A stretch of 64,000 nt of DNA from Corynebacterium hindlerae (GCF_014117265.1 NZ_CP059833.1:372001-436000); one strand, 5' to 3'. Positions 46,086 to 55,059 are shown, counted from the stretch's first letter. The notes: generated by a model not told the origin, from the letters alone. Made by a program: numbers and translations.

Positions 46086-46500
46086 CGAGACCTGTTTTTC
46101 GAGACTCGGTGAATAAAACCCCTAAAACACCGCTTTGGGGCCCGAACCACTCCGAGTCTCGAATTCCAAGACTCGCACACTGCCCGAGAGAACACCCACA
46201 AGCCAGGTTGATTGCGTTGGCACCACAGGAAATCTCGCCGTCGGGTTCTCCACCAGCCGAATTTGCCCCACGTTAGGAAAAACATTCTTCCCGCGAACAG
46301 GCATTTTGCTGTAGCACAGTGTCTAACATGGGGCAGATAATGTGAAACATGACCTCAACATGGAAAGGCCCCGCACACACAAACCATCTGACACTCTCCC
46401 TCACAAAACTCGAGACCTGTTTTTCGAGACTCGGAGAATAAAACCCCCAAACCCAATCTATTGGGCCCGAACCACTCCGAGTCTCGAATTCCAAGACTCG
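46086..46500. repeat. Composite intergenic repeat, region 3 (A-B-A)
   Basis: Between the convergent DUF2631 and rlmN genes. A elements lie at 46086-46175 and 46411-46500, with B at 46264-46335. The unit spacing (325 bp) and spacers match region 2 closely, more so than region 1, so regions 2 and 3 are the more recent copies. Nothing else is seen in the 544-bp gap apart from the terminator at its left end. Confidence 0.9.
46264..46335. repeat. 72-bp inverted-repeat element B, copy 4
   Basis: Left arm TGCCCCACGTTAG and right arm CTAACATGGGGCA (one G-T-compatible mismatch), total length again 72 bp, core conserved including GGCATTTTG and GTAGCACAGTGT. Confidence 0.9.
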
Positions 46501-46543
46501 CTCTTTAACCCGAACAAACAACCCAAGCCCCAGAACCCGCGTT

Positions 46544-47638
46544 TTACTTCTCCTCAGCTGCGAGCTGGCCACAGGCTGCGGCGATTTCTTGGCCACGGGT
46601 GTCACGAACGGTGCATGGCACGCCTTGTGCGATGACGCGTCGCACGAATTCGTCTTGGCGTTCCTTCGGGGAGGCATCCCATTTAGACCCCGGCGTTGGG
46701 TTCAGTGGGATGAGGTTGACGTGGACAAGTGGGCCGAGGGCTTTGTGGAGCTTTTTGCCGAGCATGTCGGCGCGCCAGCCTTGGTCGTTGATGTCCCGGA
46801 TGAGGGCGTATTCGATTGAGACGCGGCGGCCGGACTTTTCGGCGTAGTACTTGGCTGCGTCGAGTACTTCCGAGACCGACCAGCGGTTGTTAACGGGAAC
46901 GAGGGTGTCACGGAGTTCGTCGTCGGGGGTGTGCAGGGATACGGCGAGGGTGACGGAGAAGCCTTCGTCGGCGAAGCGTCGGATAGCTGGGGCGAGGCCG
47001 ACCGTGGAGACGGTGACATTGCGTTGGGATATGCCGAAGCCTTGCGGGGCTGGGGCCGTGATTTGCCGGACGGCGCTCATGACGCGTTTGTAATTGGCCA
47101 GCGGCTCGCCCATGCCCATGAACACGATGTTGGAAAGGCGGGAGCCTTCGGCGGCCATGGTGGCGGCTGCTGCGCGGACTTGATCGACGATTTCGCCCGT
47201 CGATAGGTTGCGGTCAATGCCGCCCTGCCCTGTTGCGCAGAACGGGCACGCCATGCCGCACCCTGCTTGGGACGAGATGCAGAGGGTGGCGCGGTCCTTG
47301 TAACGCATGAGGACTGATTCGAGGAGGGTGCCGTCGTGAAGCTGCCACAGCGTTTTTGTGGTGTCGCCGCCGTCGGTGGAGATTTGCCGCACAGGGGTCA
47401 TGAGCGTTGGGAAGAGGGCGTCGCGGACCTTCTCGCGGGCGGCGGCCGGCAGATCCGTCATGGTGGTGGGGTCGGCTTCGAGGCGGCCGTAGTAGTGGCG
47501 AGCGATCTGGTCGACGCGGAACTTCGGGAGCCCAAGCTCCTGCACCGCCGACACCCGCTCTTCGTGGGTGAGGTCGGCGAAGTGCTTCTGGGGCATGCCA
47601 CGCTTCGGGGCATCAAAAACGAGTGGAATTTCAGCCAT
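46544..47638 (-). CDS. rlmN: Dual-specificity RNA methyltransferase RlmN
   Basis: A 364-residue radical-SAM enzyme that makes 2-methyladenosine at 23S rRNA position 2503 and tRNA position 37. The cluster cysteines are in [11 protein letters not shown] (C127, C131, C134). [11 protein letters not shown] follows, and the resolving-cysteine region is near the C-terminus ([20 protein letters not shown]). ATG 47638 follows GGGGGAT; the open frame upstream to 47803 runs through the divergent gene and is spurious. It shares a 76-bp intergenic region with the LapA-like gene. Confidence 0.95.
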   Translation of the reverse strand: MAEIPLVFDAPKRGMPQKHFADLTHEERVSAVQELGLPKFRVDQIARHYYGRLEADPTTMTDLPAAAREKVRDALFPTLMTPVRQISTDGGDTTKTLWQLHDGTLLESVLMRYKDRATLCISSQAGCGMACPFCATGQGGIDRNLSTGEIVDQVRAAAATMAAEGSRLSNIVFMGMGEPLANYKRVMSAVRQITAPAPQGFGISQRNVTVSTVGLAPAIRRFADEGFSVTLAVSLHTPDDELRDTLVPVNNRWSVSEVLDAAKYYAEKSGRRVSIEYALIRDINDQGWRADMLGKKLHKALGPLVHVNLIPLNPTPGSKWDASPKERQDEFVRRVIAQGVPCTVRDTRGQEIAAACGQLAAEEK

Positions 47639-47714
47639 AGTATCCCCCATCTTTCCACGTCTTTGTGCATAGTCCAATTGGCATTTTTGCTGCGCACCGC
47701 GTTCAATAGATGAC

Positions 47715-48056
47715 ATGACTACACCGCACCCTGAAGAGCAGCCTACGCTTAACGACGCCCCCGTCCCCGCACTTCCCGAACCAGAACCAGAAACAGAGAC
47801 CAAGGTTCGAGGCTCATTAGCTGGGGGAACCTGGATTGCCCTGATTTCCGGGGCACTGCTCCTTATTTTGCTCCTGGTATTTATCCTGCAAAACCAGCAG
47901 CAGGCTGATCTTCACCTGTTCGCGTGGACATTCCAGGTCCCAACCGGAGTGGGAGTTCTGCTGGCAGCCATTGTCGGCGCCCTTATTATGGCGATCGTCG
48001 GTGGGGTACGGATGCTGGAATTGCGTCGGCAAGTTAAGCGCGCGCAGCTCGGCTAA
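47715..48056 (+). CDS. LapA-like (DUF1049) membrane protein
   Basis: A 113-residue protein: a polar, Pro/Glu-rich N-terminus of about 35 residues, then two membrane helices (about 41-59 and 72-94) joined by [20 protein letters not shown], which matches the LapA/DUF1049 domain. E. coli LapA supports LPS assembly; in corynebacteria, which lack LPS, the role is unknown. The end overlaps the convergent cdsA stop by 4 bp. Confidence 0.78.
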   Translation: MTTPHPEEQPTLNDAPVPALPEPEPETETKVRGSLAGGTWIALISGALLLILLLVFILQNQQQADLHLFAWTFQVPTGVGVLLAAIVGALIMAIVGGVRMLELRRQVKRAQLG

Positions 48057-48898
48057 GTCAGGCTGAGCAGCAACCACGTCACCATCGCCGACGGCAGCAT
48101 CCCGTCCAGGCGATCCATGATTCCGCCATGCCCAGGCAGCATGGCGGACATGTCTTTAATGCCCAATTCGCGTTTGAATTGGCTTTCCACCAAATCACCG
48201 AGCGTCGCGCAGATCACCAGACCAATGCCGAGGAAAATGCCCATCCACCACACGCCGTGCAGCAAGAAATGGATCGTGAGCATGCCCACGACACTGCCGA
48301 GGATCAGCGAGCCGGCGAAACCTTCCCAGGATTTTTTCGGGCTGACAGCCGGCGCCATCGGGTGCGTGCCAAACATCACGCCAGCAATGTATCCGCCCAC
48401 ATCCGAGGCGACCACGCACAGCATGAACGTGACAATGTACATGCCATAAAGCACACCGTCTTGTTCAATCTTCGACAGCATCGCAGCGAACGCACCGAAC
48501 AGCGGGATCCAGGTGAGCACAAAAATACCGAGGGACATATCCCGCAGATAATTCTGTGGCGCTACGTGACGGCCATGGTGGAACAACCGACCAAACATCA
48601 ATGCCAGCACGCTGGCCACATAAGCGGCAATCAGGCCAGTGGTGCCAAACGGCCACGACAGCCACACCATCGCCTGGCCCCCCACCAAAAGCAGGGCGCG
48701 TTGCAGCAGGTAGCCGTGTTCTTTCAGTCGTGAATGAACTTCCCAGGTGGCAAGGAAAACAGCGGCTGCCACCAGTGGATACCAGCCAAAGGGGATAACA
48801 AAAATGGCAAGCAGCACCAGGGCGCCAAGACCGACGCCCACTGCGATCGCTTGCTTTAGGTTACGACCCGCTGAGTTTTTAGGCCGGATGTGATCCAC
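48053..48898 (-). CDS. cdsA: Phosphatidate cytidylyltransferase
   Basis: A 281-residue integral membrane enzyme that makes CDP-diacylglycerol from CTP and phosphatidic acid. There are about seven to eight helices. The C-terminal family signature is in the SPKKSWEGFAGS and later HGGIMDRLDGMLPSA segments, carrying the metal-binding aspartates. It lies downstream of pyrH-frr, an order common in bacteria. A terminator-like hairpin separates it from frr. Confidence 0.95.
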   Translation of the reverse strand: MDHIRPKNSAGRNLKQAIAVGVGLGALVLLAIFVIPFGWYPLVAAAVFLATWEVHSRLKEHGYLLQRALLLVGGQAMVWLSWPFGTTGLIAAYVASVLALMFGRLFHHGRHVAPQNYLRDMSLGIFVLTWIPLFGAFAAMLSKIEQDGVLYGMYIVTFMLCVVASDVGGYIAGVMFGTHPMAPAVSPKKSWEGFAGSLILGSVVGMLTIHFLLHGVWWMGIFLGIGLVICATLGDLVESQFKRELGIKDMSAMLPGHGGIMDRLDGMLPSAMVTWLLLSLT

Positions 48899-48918
48899 TG
48901 TGACAACTCCTACATAGG

Positions 48919-48946
48919 AAAAGCGCTGCCGGAATCAACAGCGCTT
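48919..48946 (-). terminator. Terminator between frr and cdsA
   Basis: Perfect 8-bp stem AAGCGCTG / CAGCGCTT with a 10-nt loop; on the minus strand it ends in CTTTTCC. Short, so probably only partial. Confidence 0.55.
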
Positions 48947-48973
48947 GCAAATAAAAGGGCATGGCGAAGTCGG

Positions 48974-49531
48974 CTAGACCTCCATGAGCTCCTTTTCCTT
49001 TGCTGCCACCAGATCGTCCATCTGAGCGACGTACTTCTGGGTGACCTTATCCAGTTCCTTTTCGGCTGCGAGCACCTCGTCCTCACCCGCGTCGCCGTCT
49101 TTTTGCAGCTTCTTCAGCTGATCCATGCCCTTACGACGCACGTTACGGATCGCAATCTTGCCGTCTTCGCCCTTGGACTTCGCCATCTTGACCATGTCAC
49201 GACGGCGTTCCTCGGTCAGCTGTGGTACGGTCACGCGCAGCACCTGGCCGTCGTTGGTTGGGTTGACACCCAGGTCAGAATTGCGGATAGCGTTCTCGAT
49301 CTCGTTCATGACGGACATCTCATATGGCTTAATGAGCAGCATGCGAGGTTCCGGTACCGAGATGGTGGCCATCTGGGTAATTGGAGTAGGAACACCGTAG
49401 TACTCAGCCATTACGCCGTTGAACATCGCTGGGTTAGCGCGACCGGTGCGGATGGTGGTCAGGTCTTCGCGGGTGTGGTCCACGGAGACGCCCATACGCT
49501 CTTCAGCTTCAAACAGGATTTCGTCGATCAT
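48974..49531 (-). CDS. frr: Ribosome recycling factor
   Basis: A 185-residue factor that splits post-termination ribosomes together with EF-G. The N-terminal [28 protein letters not shown], the [18 protein letters not shown] helix and the conserved AIRNVRR are family hallmarks. Length is exactly typical. It follows pyrH with a 43-bp gap. Confidence 0.97.
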   Translation of the reverse strand: MIDEILFEAEERMGVSVDHTREDLTTIRTGRANPAMFNGVMAEYYGVPTPITQMATISVPEPRMLLIKPYEMSVMNEIENAIRNSDLGVNPTNDGQVLRVTVPQLTEERRRDMVKMAKSKGEDGKIAIRNVRRKGMDQLKKLQKDGDAGEDEVLAAEKELDKVTQKYVAQMDDLVAAKEKELMEV

Positions 49532-49574
49532 TTAGGTCCCTTAGTTGAAAGTGGTTCTTCGTATTCTTAATTTA

Positions 49575-50306
49575 TCAGGAACGAACCAGCGTTCCGATTC
49601 GCTCACCCCGAACGGCACGTGCGATATTGCCGTCGGTAAGCAGGTTGAACACTAGGATCGGCATCTTGTTATCCATGCACAGGCTGAATGCGGTGGAGTC
49701 TGCGACCTTAAGGCCCTTCTCAATTACCTCTTGTGGCGTGATCTCCGTGAACATGGAGGCATCTGGGTTCGTGCGCGGATCACTGTCGTACACCCCATCG
49801 ACGCCCTTGGCCATGAGCAACACCTCGCAGTCGATTTCCAACGCACGCTGCGCCGCGGTGGTGTCCGTGGAGAAGTACGGCATGCCCATGCCTGCTCCGA
49901 AGATGACCACGCGTCCCTTTTCCAGGTGACGCTTCGCACGCAACGGCAGGTACGGCTCGGAAACCTGCGCCATGTTGATCGCGGTCTGCACGCGCGTCTC
50001 GACGCCCTCCTTCTCCAGGAAATCCTGGAGCGCGAGGCAGTTCATGACGGTTCCAAGCATGCCCATGTAATCAGAGCGTGCTCGATCCATGCCGCGCTGC
50101 TGCAGCTGCGCGCCACGGAAGAAGTTGCCACCGCCGATGACAACACACACCTCAGTTCCAGCCTGATCAATTTCAGCGATCTGCCGGGCCACGTTTTGGA
50201 CAACATCTGGGTCAATGCCCACGTTGCCGCCACCGAACATTTCACCGCCAAGCTTGAGCATTACTCGTTTGAAACCTTGGCGTTGCTTACCGGAATCCTC
50301 CGACAT
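49575..50306 (-). CDS. pyrH: UMP kinase
   Basis: A 243-residue amino-acid-kinase-fold enzyme that phosphorylates UMP to [14 protein letters not shown] opens the fold, GGGNFFRG is the phosphate-binding loop, and [15 protein letters not shown] [14 protein letters not shown] binds UMP. I chose ATG 50306 because it follows AGGAAGGT at normal spacing and gives the usual N-terminus; ATG 50333, with its own GGGAG, is an alternative that adds nine residues. Confidence 0.95.
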   Translation of the reverse strand: MSEDSGKQRQGFKRVMLKLGGEMFGGGNVGIDPDVVQNVARQIAEIDQAGTEVCVVIGGGNFFRGAQLQQRGMDRARSDYMGMLGTVMNCLALQDFLEKEGVETRVQTAINMAQVSEPYLPLRAKRHLEKGRVVIFGAGMGMPYFSTDTTAAQRALEIDCEVLLMAKGVDGVYDSDPRTNPDASMFTEITPQEVIEKGLKVADSTAFSLCMDNKMPILVFNLLTDGNIARAVRGERIGTLVRS

Positions 50307-50368
50307 TGAAGGTACACCTTCCTGCTGTGACATATTTTCTCCCAACAGCTTACATGGTTTTAGGCATG

Positions 50369-50401
50369 AAAAAGCGTTCCGCACGTGGGGTACGGAACGC
50401 T
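50369..50401 (-). terminator. Rho-independent terminator after tsf
   Basis: Perfect 9-bp stem AGCGTTCCG / CGGAACGCT with an 11-nt loop; on the minus strand it is followed by TTTTTCATG. It ends the rpsB/tsf unit before pyrH. Confidence 0.85.
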
Positions 50402-50431
50402 GTAGTAATTGCACCCTACCGGGTTAACAGC

Positions 50432-51250
50432 CTAGTGCTGGCCAACCTCGAAGCGAGCGAAGGACTTCAAGACAATGCCTGCCTCATCCATGAGCTGCTT
50501 AACGGACTTCTTGTTGTCGGAAACAGAAGCCTGCTCCAGGAGGGTGACGTCCTTGAAGAAGCCGTTCATGCGACCCTCAACGATCTTGGCGATAGCAGCC
50601 TCTGGCTTGCCCTCTTCGCGGGTGATTTTCTCCTGGGTTGCGCGCTCCTTCTCCACAACGTCAGCTGGGACGTCCTCGCGGGAGAGGTACTGTGCCTTCA
50701 TAGCAGCAACCTGCATTGCAGCGGCCTTAGCGGCAGCCTCGTCGTCGCCTTCGTAGGCAACCAGGACGCCCACTGCTGGTGGCAGGTCAGCGGCACGGTG
50801 GTGCAGGTAAACAGCGACCTTGTCGCCTTCCAGGGTGATAGCGCGACGCAGCTCGAGCTTCTCGCCGATCTTTGCAGACAGCTGCTGGATTGCTTCCGCA
50901 GCGGTCATGCCGTCGACCTCAGCAGCTGCGAGCTCTTCTGGGGTGTTTGCCTTGACGGCAGCAGCAGCGTCGGCAATCTTTGCGCAGAAGTCCTTAAACT
51001 CAGCGTTCTTTGCCACGAAGTCGGTCTCAGAGTTGACCTCAACCATGGTGTTGCCGGAAACAGCGATCAGGCCTTCAGCAGCGGTGCGCTCTGCACGCTT
51101 GCCGACGTCCTTAGCGCCCTTAATGCGGAGCAGTTCAACAGCCTTGTCAAAGTCACCAGCGGTCTCTTCAAGAGCCTTCTTGCTGTCGAGCATGCCAGCG
51201 CCGGTCATTTCGCGCAGCTTCTTGACGTCTGCAGCAGTGTAGTTCGCCAT
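50432..51250 (-). CDS. tsf: Translation elongation factor Ts
   Basis: A 272-residue guanine-nucleotide exchange factor for EF-Tu. The N-terminal UBA-like domain is followed by [19 protein letters not shown] (residues about 11-29), and [13 protein letters not shown] is the universal core signature. Length is normal. It lies downstream of rpsB on the same strand, but the two are separated by the inserted 51.5-52.4 kb gene pair on the opposite strand. Confidence 0.97.
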   Translation of the reverse strand: MANYTAADVKKLREMTGAGMLDSKKALEETAGDFDKAVELLRIKGAKDVGKRAERTAAEGLIAVSGNTMVEVNSETDFVAKNAEFKDFCAKIADAAAAVKANTPEELAAAEVDGMTAAEAIQQLSAKIGEKLELRRAITLEGDKVAVYLHHRAADLPPAVGVLVAYEGDDEAAAKAAAMQVAAMKAQYLSREDVPADVVEKERATQEKITREEGKPEAAIAKIVEGRMNGFFKDVTLLEQASVSDNKKSVKQLMDEAGIVLKSFARFEVGQH

Positions 51251-51534
51251 GTGGGGCGATCCTCCTTGTTTATAGAAGAAGATTTTCCTTGATGAATTCT
51301 AGCGTAGTGCGCTCGTTTATGCGCGCACCGGGGTGTCTGTTTTGTAACGCGAGCGTTTCTTCTTGCTGTAATTTAGATTGAAAAAGTAGCATCAGCGAAC
51401 CGGCAGTGCTGACAGCTTACTGTTATCGCATTGATACCAGTTTTAAGGACATTGCCTTTCATTTTCACTAGTGTCAATTCATGTAGTGCCAAGAGCCACC
51501 ACAGTCACCTAGAAGAGATAGGATCCTCAAACCT

Positions 51535-52164
51535 ATGAAAGCAAAAAAAATCAGCTCTGCCTTGGCTGCGTTAATCTTATCCGTAGCTTTGTCCCCTTGC
51601 ACAAATGCTGAGCCCCTCAACCACAATGTTGCAAGCAACAAAACACATTCTGGCCAGCAAACGACTGATGCTCTCACCGAAGATCTACTAGTGCTAGATC
51701 GTTACACATATCCTGACACAATGGTCTTTGACCTTGATGGAGCTCTAGCACAAGATGAAGATCTTGAAGCTGAAGCTCTCGAGCTAGCATCAGTTCTCGA
51801 AGCTTTTGGATGGAGCATTCAGAGCACCAACCCGGAGTATCTTGAGAATGTTTCCGTGAAATCTTCAGCCCAAGCCGGTATCGTTCAACCTTTCTCTAAT
51901 TGCAATGGTAAAAATGGCTCCCAGCTGGTACCGCCTGCAATTCTTCTGGACAGCTGCGCGGCGAGTGCACTGCAAAATGCAATCACTGGAGGAGCCACTG
52001 CAGTCGAACTTGCTGGAACGTTGACAGCCATCACCGGAGTTTCCCTCGCACTTGCAACCCCCATAGCTATTGGCCTTGTCGCGCAAGCATCACTCATTGG
52101 TATTTGTGGTTCATGGGGCAATGGCATTCGACTATTCCCCAATGGCATGTGCTGGTCCCAATAG
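51535..52164 (+). CDS. Secreted protein with hydrophobic Cys-rich C-terminus (possible peptide toxin)
   Basis: A 209-residue protein I do not recognise. A clear signal peptide (cleavage after about residue 25, TNA-EP) is followed by an acidic middle (residues 45-110). The C-terminal segment 140-195 is strongly hydrophobic, Ala/Gly/Thr-rich (TGGATAVELAGTLTAITGVS), with cysteines at 123, 141, 191 and 206. The layout signal-propeptide-hydrophobic core with paired cysteines recalls processed bacteriocins such as SdpC, but I see no sequence match. Lower GC than its neighbours and insertion between rpsB and tsf suggest acquisition. A small membrane protein gene follows. Confidence 0.65.
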   Translation: MKAKKISSALAALILSVALSPCTNAEPLNHNVASNKTHSGQQTTDALTEDLLVLDRYTYPDTMVFDLDGALAQDEDLEAEALELASVLEAFGWSIQSTNPEYLENVSVKSSAQAGIVQPFSNCNGKNGSQLVPPAILLDSCAASALQNAITGGATAVELAGTLTAITGVSLALATPIAIGLVAQASLIGICGSWGNGIRLFPNGMCWSQ

Positions 52165-52184
52165 ACACTGGAAAGGAAACTGCC

Positions 52185-52367
52185 ATGCGAATCAAGATCC
52201 TAGTTATCTTTGGCTTCGTTTCTCTCGGCCTTTGCCTCTTTGGCGTTTTCCAGCCAAACTCCCAAATCAGCCGTATCGCAGCGCCGGTCGCAACTCTCTA
52301 CATTTTGCTGTCGATCGCCTTCTTCATCTCAGAAAACGAGAAAAAACGCAGCAGTGATAAGGGCTGA
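52185..52367 (+). CDS. Small two-helix membrane protein
   Basis: A 60-residue protein with two hydrophobic stretches (about residues 4-20 and 32-47) and a basic C-terminus (ENEKKRSSDKG). The ATG at 52185 has a good GAAAGGAAA site, 18 nt after the stop of the secreted-protein gene, so the pair is an operon. Size and topology would suit an immunity protein for a secreted peptide, but this is inference only. A terminator follows. Confidence 0.6.
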   Translation: MRIKILVIFGFVSLGLCLFGVFQPNSQISRIAAPVATLYILLSIAFFISENEKKRSSDKG

Positions 52368-52373
52368 TCTATA

Positions 52374-52402
52374 GGCCGCACAGTCTTTACTGTGGGGCCT
52401 TC
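52374..52402 (+). terminator. Terminator after the small membrane protein gene
   Basis: Stem GGCCgCACAGT / ACTGTGgGGCC with a 4-nt loop followed by TTC; moderate T content. It closes the two-gene unit. Confidence 0.6.
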
Positions 52403-52410
52403 AAAACGCG

Positions 52411-52433
52411 AAAACCTCCCCGAAGGGAGGTTT
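52411..52433 (-). terminator. Rho-independent terminator after rpsB
   Basis: Stem AAACCTCCC / GGGAGGTTT with a 4-nt CGAA loop, followed on the minus strand by TTTCGCG. It lies about 16 bp beyond the rpsB stop. Confidence 0.8.
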
Positions 52434-52448
52434 GCTCAAAGTAAAGAA

Positions 52449-53261
52449 TTACTCAGCAGCTGGTGCTTCTGCGGCAGCCTCTTCGGTTGCCTCAACCTTT
52501 GCTGCAACCTCTACCTTTTCAGCTTCTGGCTTGTCGCCAGCAGCTTCCTTAGCAGCGGCGAGCTGGCGCTCTTCGCGTGCCTTCTTGCCCTCTTCCACTG
52601 CGGTGGAGATGACGCGGGACAGCAGTGCGGTTGCGCGGATGGCGTCGTCGTTGCCTGGGATTGGGAAGTTCACAACGTCTGGGTCGCAGTTGGTGTCCAG
52701 GATGGCCACAACTGGGATGTTCAGCTTGTGAGCTTCGGAGATCGCGATGTGCTCCTTGTTGGTGTCGATGACCCACATTGCGGAAGGAAGCTTGTTCATG
52801 TCTGCGATGCCGCCGAGGACGCGCTCCAGCTTGGTGCGCTCGCGGTTCAGCATGAGGATTTCCTTCTTGCCGCGACCTTCGTAGCCGTTCTCGGCTGCGT
52901 CCATGGCCTGCAGTTCCTTCATGCGGTGCAGACGCTTGGAAACGGTCTGGAAGTTGGTCAGCATGCCGCCGAGCCAGCGGTGGTTGACGTATGGCATACC
53001 AACGCGGGTAGCTTCGGTAGCAACTGCTTCCTGAGCTTGCTTCTTGGTACCAACGAAGAGGATGGTGCCACCGTGCGCAACAGTTTCCTTGACGAACTCG
53101 AATGCTTCGTCAATGTAGGTCAGGGTCTGCTGCAGGTCGATGATGTAGATGCCGTTGCGATCGGTGAAGATGAAGCGGCGCATCTTTGGGTTCCAACGAC
53201 GGGTCTGGTGGCCAAAGTGGACACCGGCGTCGAGAAGCTCGCGCATGGTTACGACTGCCAT
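52449..53261 (-). CDS. rpsB: 30S ribosomal protein S2
   Basis: A 270-residue S2 with the signature [24 protein letters not shown] at the N-terminus and the nucleotide-fold-like [10 protein letters not shown] and [13 protein letters not shown] segments. The C-terminal 40 residues are an Ala/Glu-rich acidic tail common in actinobacteria. A promoter and a structured leader of about 165 nt are visible upstream. Normally joined to tsf, here separated by about 1.2 kb of inserted sequence. Confidence 0.97.
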   Translation of the reverse strand: MAVVTMRELLDAGVHFGHQTRRWNPKMRRFIFTDRNGIYIIDLQQTLTYIDEAFEFVKETVAHGGTILFVGTKKQAQEAVATEATRVGMPYVNHRWLGGMLTNFQTVSKRLHRMKELQAMDAAENGYEGRGKKEILMLNRERTKLERVLGGIADMNKLPSAMWVIDTNKEHIAISEAHKLNIPVVAILDTNCDPDVVNFPIPGNDDAIRATALLSRVISTAVEEGKKAREERQLAAAKEAAGDKPEAEKVEVAAKVEATEEAAAEAPAAE

Positions 53262-53340
53262 GGGTGCTCCCTTTCAAAGTAGAAGTTTCGGTTTTAACAA
53301 TGTGCAGGTTTTTCTCCTGCTCCTAGCATCCTGGCCGTTA

Positions 53341-53380
53341 CGCAACACCCTGCGGTTTTACCCGTCGGGACCTCGTTGCG
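53341..53380 (-). promoter_or_regulatory. Stem-loop in the rpsB leader
   Basis: Arms CGCAAC / GTTGCG with inner CCC / GGG pairing, inside the 5' leader of rpsB. Ribosomal protein S2 is known to regulate its own operon through leader RNA in other bacteria; a similar role is possible. Confidence 0.4.
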
Positions 53381-53431
53381 CGTGACACTTGTGGACGCGC
53401 GTAGTCAGCGTGCGGACACACTGCTGGGTCG

Positions 53432-53460
53432 ATCATAACGGCTACCGGCCATCTTTCCAA
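53432..53460 (-). promoter_or_regulatory. Sigma-A-type promoter of rpsB
   Basis: Reading leftward, TTGGAA and TATGAT are separated by exactly 17 bp. The predicted transcription start near 53425 leaves a leader of about 165 nt. The rest of the 315-bp gap (53262-53576) holds only this leader and the short upstream region of the M23 gene; no other gene seen. Confidence 0.65.
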
Positions 53461-53576
53461 ATGGAGACGCTAAGTTATCCCCAGGTCAGGCTACTTTAAC
53501 CCCACTGGCACCACTATCCACAGGGCATTGCTTACCGGCGCCCTCCCCCACGCCCCCATCCACCACCATGGCACCT

Positions 53577-54041
53577 ATGAAAAAGATTCTCCTTCTACTC
53601 ACCCTTGCACCCTTGCTTTCCGCGTATGTTTCTCCGACTACTGGGGCCGACCACGCCTCTGGAGTAACGAGGGCGTTTGATAAACCCGCGAAGAATTGGC
53701 TTAAGGGGCACCGGGGCGTCGACTTGGCAGCTGAGCCCGGCGCGACGATCGTGGCCGCGGGTGAGGGCGTGGTGAGTTATGTTGGCGTGATTGCTGGGAC
53801 GCCGATTGTGTCTATTGAGCATCCGGATGGGATCAAGACGACGTATCAGCCGGTGCATGCCGTGGTGGCACGTGGTGATGCGGTGGCAGAGGGGCAGCCG
53901 ATTGGTAGGTTGGCGGGCACTGAGGGCCTGCACTGGGGCGCTTTGGTGGCGAAGGATGACTACATTAATCCGCTGTCATTGCTGAAGCGGCCGACGATTC
54001 GGCTTAAGCCCGTGGGTGGGCTTGATCGAAGGCGGCTTTGA
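53577..54041 (+). CDS. Secreted M23 family peptidase-like protein
   Basis: A 154-residue exported protein. A signal peptide (MKKILLLLTLAPLLSAYVS) precedes a lysostaphin-type fold: KGHRGVDLAA (zinc histidine and aspartate, HxxxD), then GVVSYVGVIAGTPIVSIEHPDG, and LHWGALV in place of the usual HLHFGV. The HxH motif is reduced to LHWG, so one zinc ligand may be missing and activity is uncertain. The family cleaves or binds peptidoglycan. ATG 53568 is an alternative start. The 3' end overlaps convergent xerC by 38 bp. Confidence 0.82.
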   Translation: MKKILLLLTLAPLLSAYVSPTTGADHASGVTRAFDKPAKNWLKGHRGVDLAAEPGATIVAAGEGVVSYVGVIAGTPIVSIEHPDGIKTTYQPVHAVVARGDAVAEGQPIGRLAGTEGLHWGALVAKDDYINPLSLLKRPTIRLKPVGGLDRRRL

Positions 54042-54882
54042 GGCGGGCGGCGTTGACGTGGGTGTAGATCTGGGTGGTTTGTAGTGAGGCGTGTCCGAGC
54101 ATCTCTTGGACGACGCGCAGGTCCGCACCACCTTCCAGGAGGTGAGTTGCGGCGGAGTGCCTGAGGCCGTGGGGGGTGAGGTCGCGAACTCCGGTGATTT
54201 TAGCTGCGCGTTCGACGACGCGGCGGACTTGTCGCGGGTCAATGCGCTTGCCGCGGATTCCTACAAAGAGAGCTTTTTCTTGGGGTGTGGCGAAGTGGCA
54301 GCGGCCGTCGTTAAGCCAGCGTTCGAGGGCGTCTGTGGCTGCGTCGCCGAAGGGGACGACGCGTTGTTTGTTTCCTTTTCCCGTGACTTTTGCGACGCGC
54401 CTGTTTAGGTCAATGTCCGTTGCGTTGAGCGCTACCAGTTCGCCGATGCGCAGTGCTCCGGCGTACATCAATTCGAGGATTGCGCTATCGCGGAGGAATT
54501 CCGGTTCAGTGGTGGAGGCGGCGTTACCCATGAGTTCGCCTGCCTCCTGCTTGGCGAGGACGCGGGGCAGGTGGCGGCCTGCTTGGGGCGTGACCAGGCG
54601 TGCTGCGATATCTGTGTCAATTTCCTCGTGTTTGACGAGCCAGGAAGAGAAGCTTTTCAGGGCTGCGGTACGGCGGGCGAGGGTGGCTTTCGATTTCCCT
54701 TCGGCTACTGCGTCGGCGAGCCAGGCGCGCAGGTTGGCCAAAGTGAACTCGGCGGTGGTGGAGATGCGTGCGGTGAGCAAAGTGAGGTCGCTGCGGTACG
54801 CCTTCACGGTGGCTGGTGATTTTCCGTGCACAAGTGCGAGGGTGTCGCAGTAGTCGTCGATAAGTGCGGCGATTGAGGTCAT
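54004..54882 (-). CDS. xerC: Tyrosine recombinase XerC
   Basis: A 292-residue tyrosine recombinase that resolves chromosome dimers at dif with XerD. The C-terminal catalytic residues are visible: HGLRHSAATH with H238 and R241, LGH with H264, and the nucleophile Y273 in QIYTHV. The N-terminal SAM-like domain has TVKAYRSDL. ATG 54882 overlaps the stop of a short upstream ORF (ATGA); an in-frame upstream extension to 54897 is unlikely. The recombinase is preceded by a DtxR-like box and hairpins that could regulate it. Confidence 0.92.
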   Translation of the reverse strand: MTSIAALIDDYCDTLALVHGKSPATVKAYRSDLTLLTARISTTAEFTLANLRAWLADAVAEGKSKATLARRTAALKSFSSWLVKHEEIDTDIAARLVTPQAGRHLPRVLAKQEAGELMGNAASTTEPEFLRDSAILELMYAGALRIGELVALNATDIDLNRRVAKVTGKGNKQRVVPFGDAATDALERWLNDGRCHFATPQEKALFVGIRGKRIDPRQVRRVVERAAKITGVRDLTPHGLRHSAATHLLEGGADLRVVQEMLGHASLQTTQIYTHVNAARLKAAFDQAHPRA

Positions 54883-55034
54883 ACCTGCACGCAACAAAGC
54901 GGTGCGACGTGATGCCGCACCGCTTTGCCTTTCAACTCACCCATAACGCATAACCTTAGCGCTTTGCGGATTGTCGCGCAGTTGGAGGTGCTACAAGACC
55001 GATCCGCAAATTCAAGTTTGGTGGGGCCTGTCAT
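54879..55034 (-). CDS. Candidate 51-residue Cys-rich leader ORF upstream of xerC
   Basis: An ATG at 55034, 9 nt behind GGAG, opens a 51-codon frame (MTGPTKLEFADRSC, five cysteines including a CX4C and a CC pair near the end). It stops in TGA overlapping the xerC ATG. The stop-start overlap is typical of coupled genes, and a sigma-A promoter with a DtxR-like operator lies just upstream. I recognise no family. It could be a true small protein, a leader peptide or a chance frame. Confidence 0.35.
   Translation of the reverse strand: MTGPTKLEFADRSCSTSNCATIRKALRLCVMGELKGKAVRHHVAPLCCVQV
54896..54926 (-). promoter_or_regulatory. Strong hairpin just upstream of xerC
   Basis: Perfect 11-bp stem AAAGCGGTGCG / CGCACCGCTTT with a 9-nt loop, ending 14 nt before the xerC ATG on the minus strand. 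The T-run after it is poor (TTTGTTG), so it is more likely an attenuator or translation-control structure than a simple terminator. Confidence 0.5.
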
Positions 55035-55059
55035 TGTCCTGAACTCCAGGCCCCGTCAC

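Noticed and set aside
53470..53525. Replication origin suggested by TTATCCCCA and TATCCACA near-matches to the DnaA box
   Set aside because: Only two imperfect boxes, no AT-rich unwinding region and no dnaA-dnaN neighbourhood.
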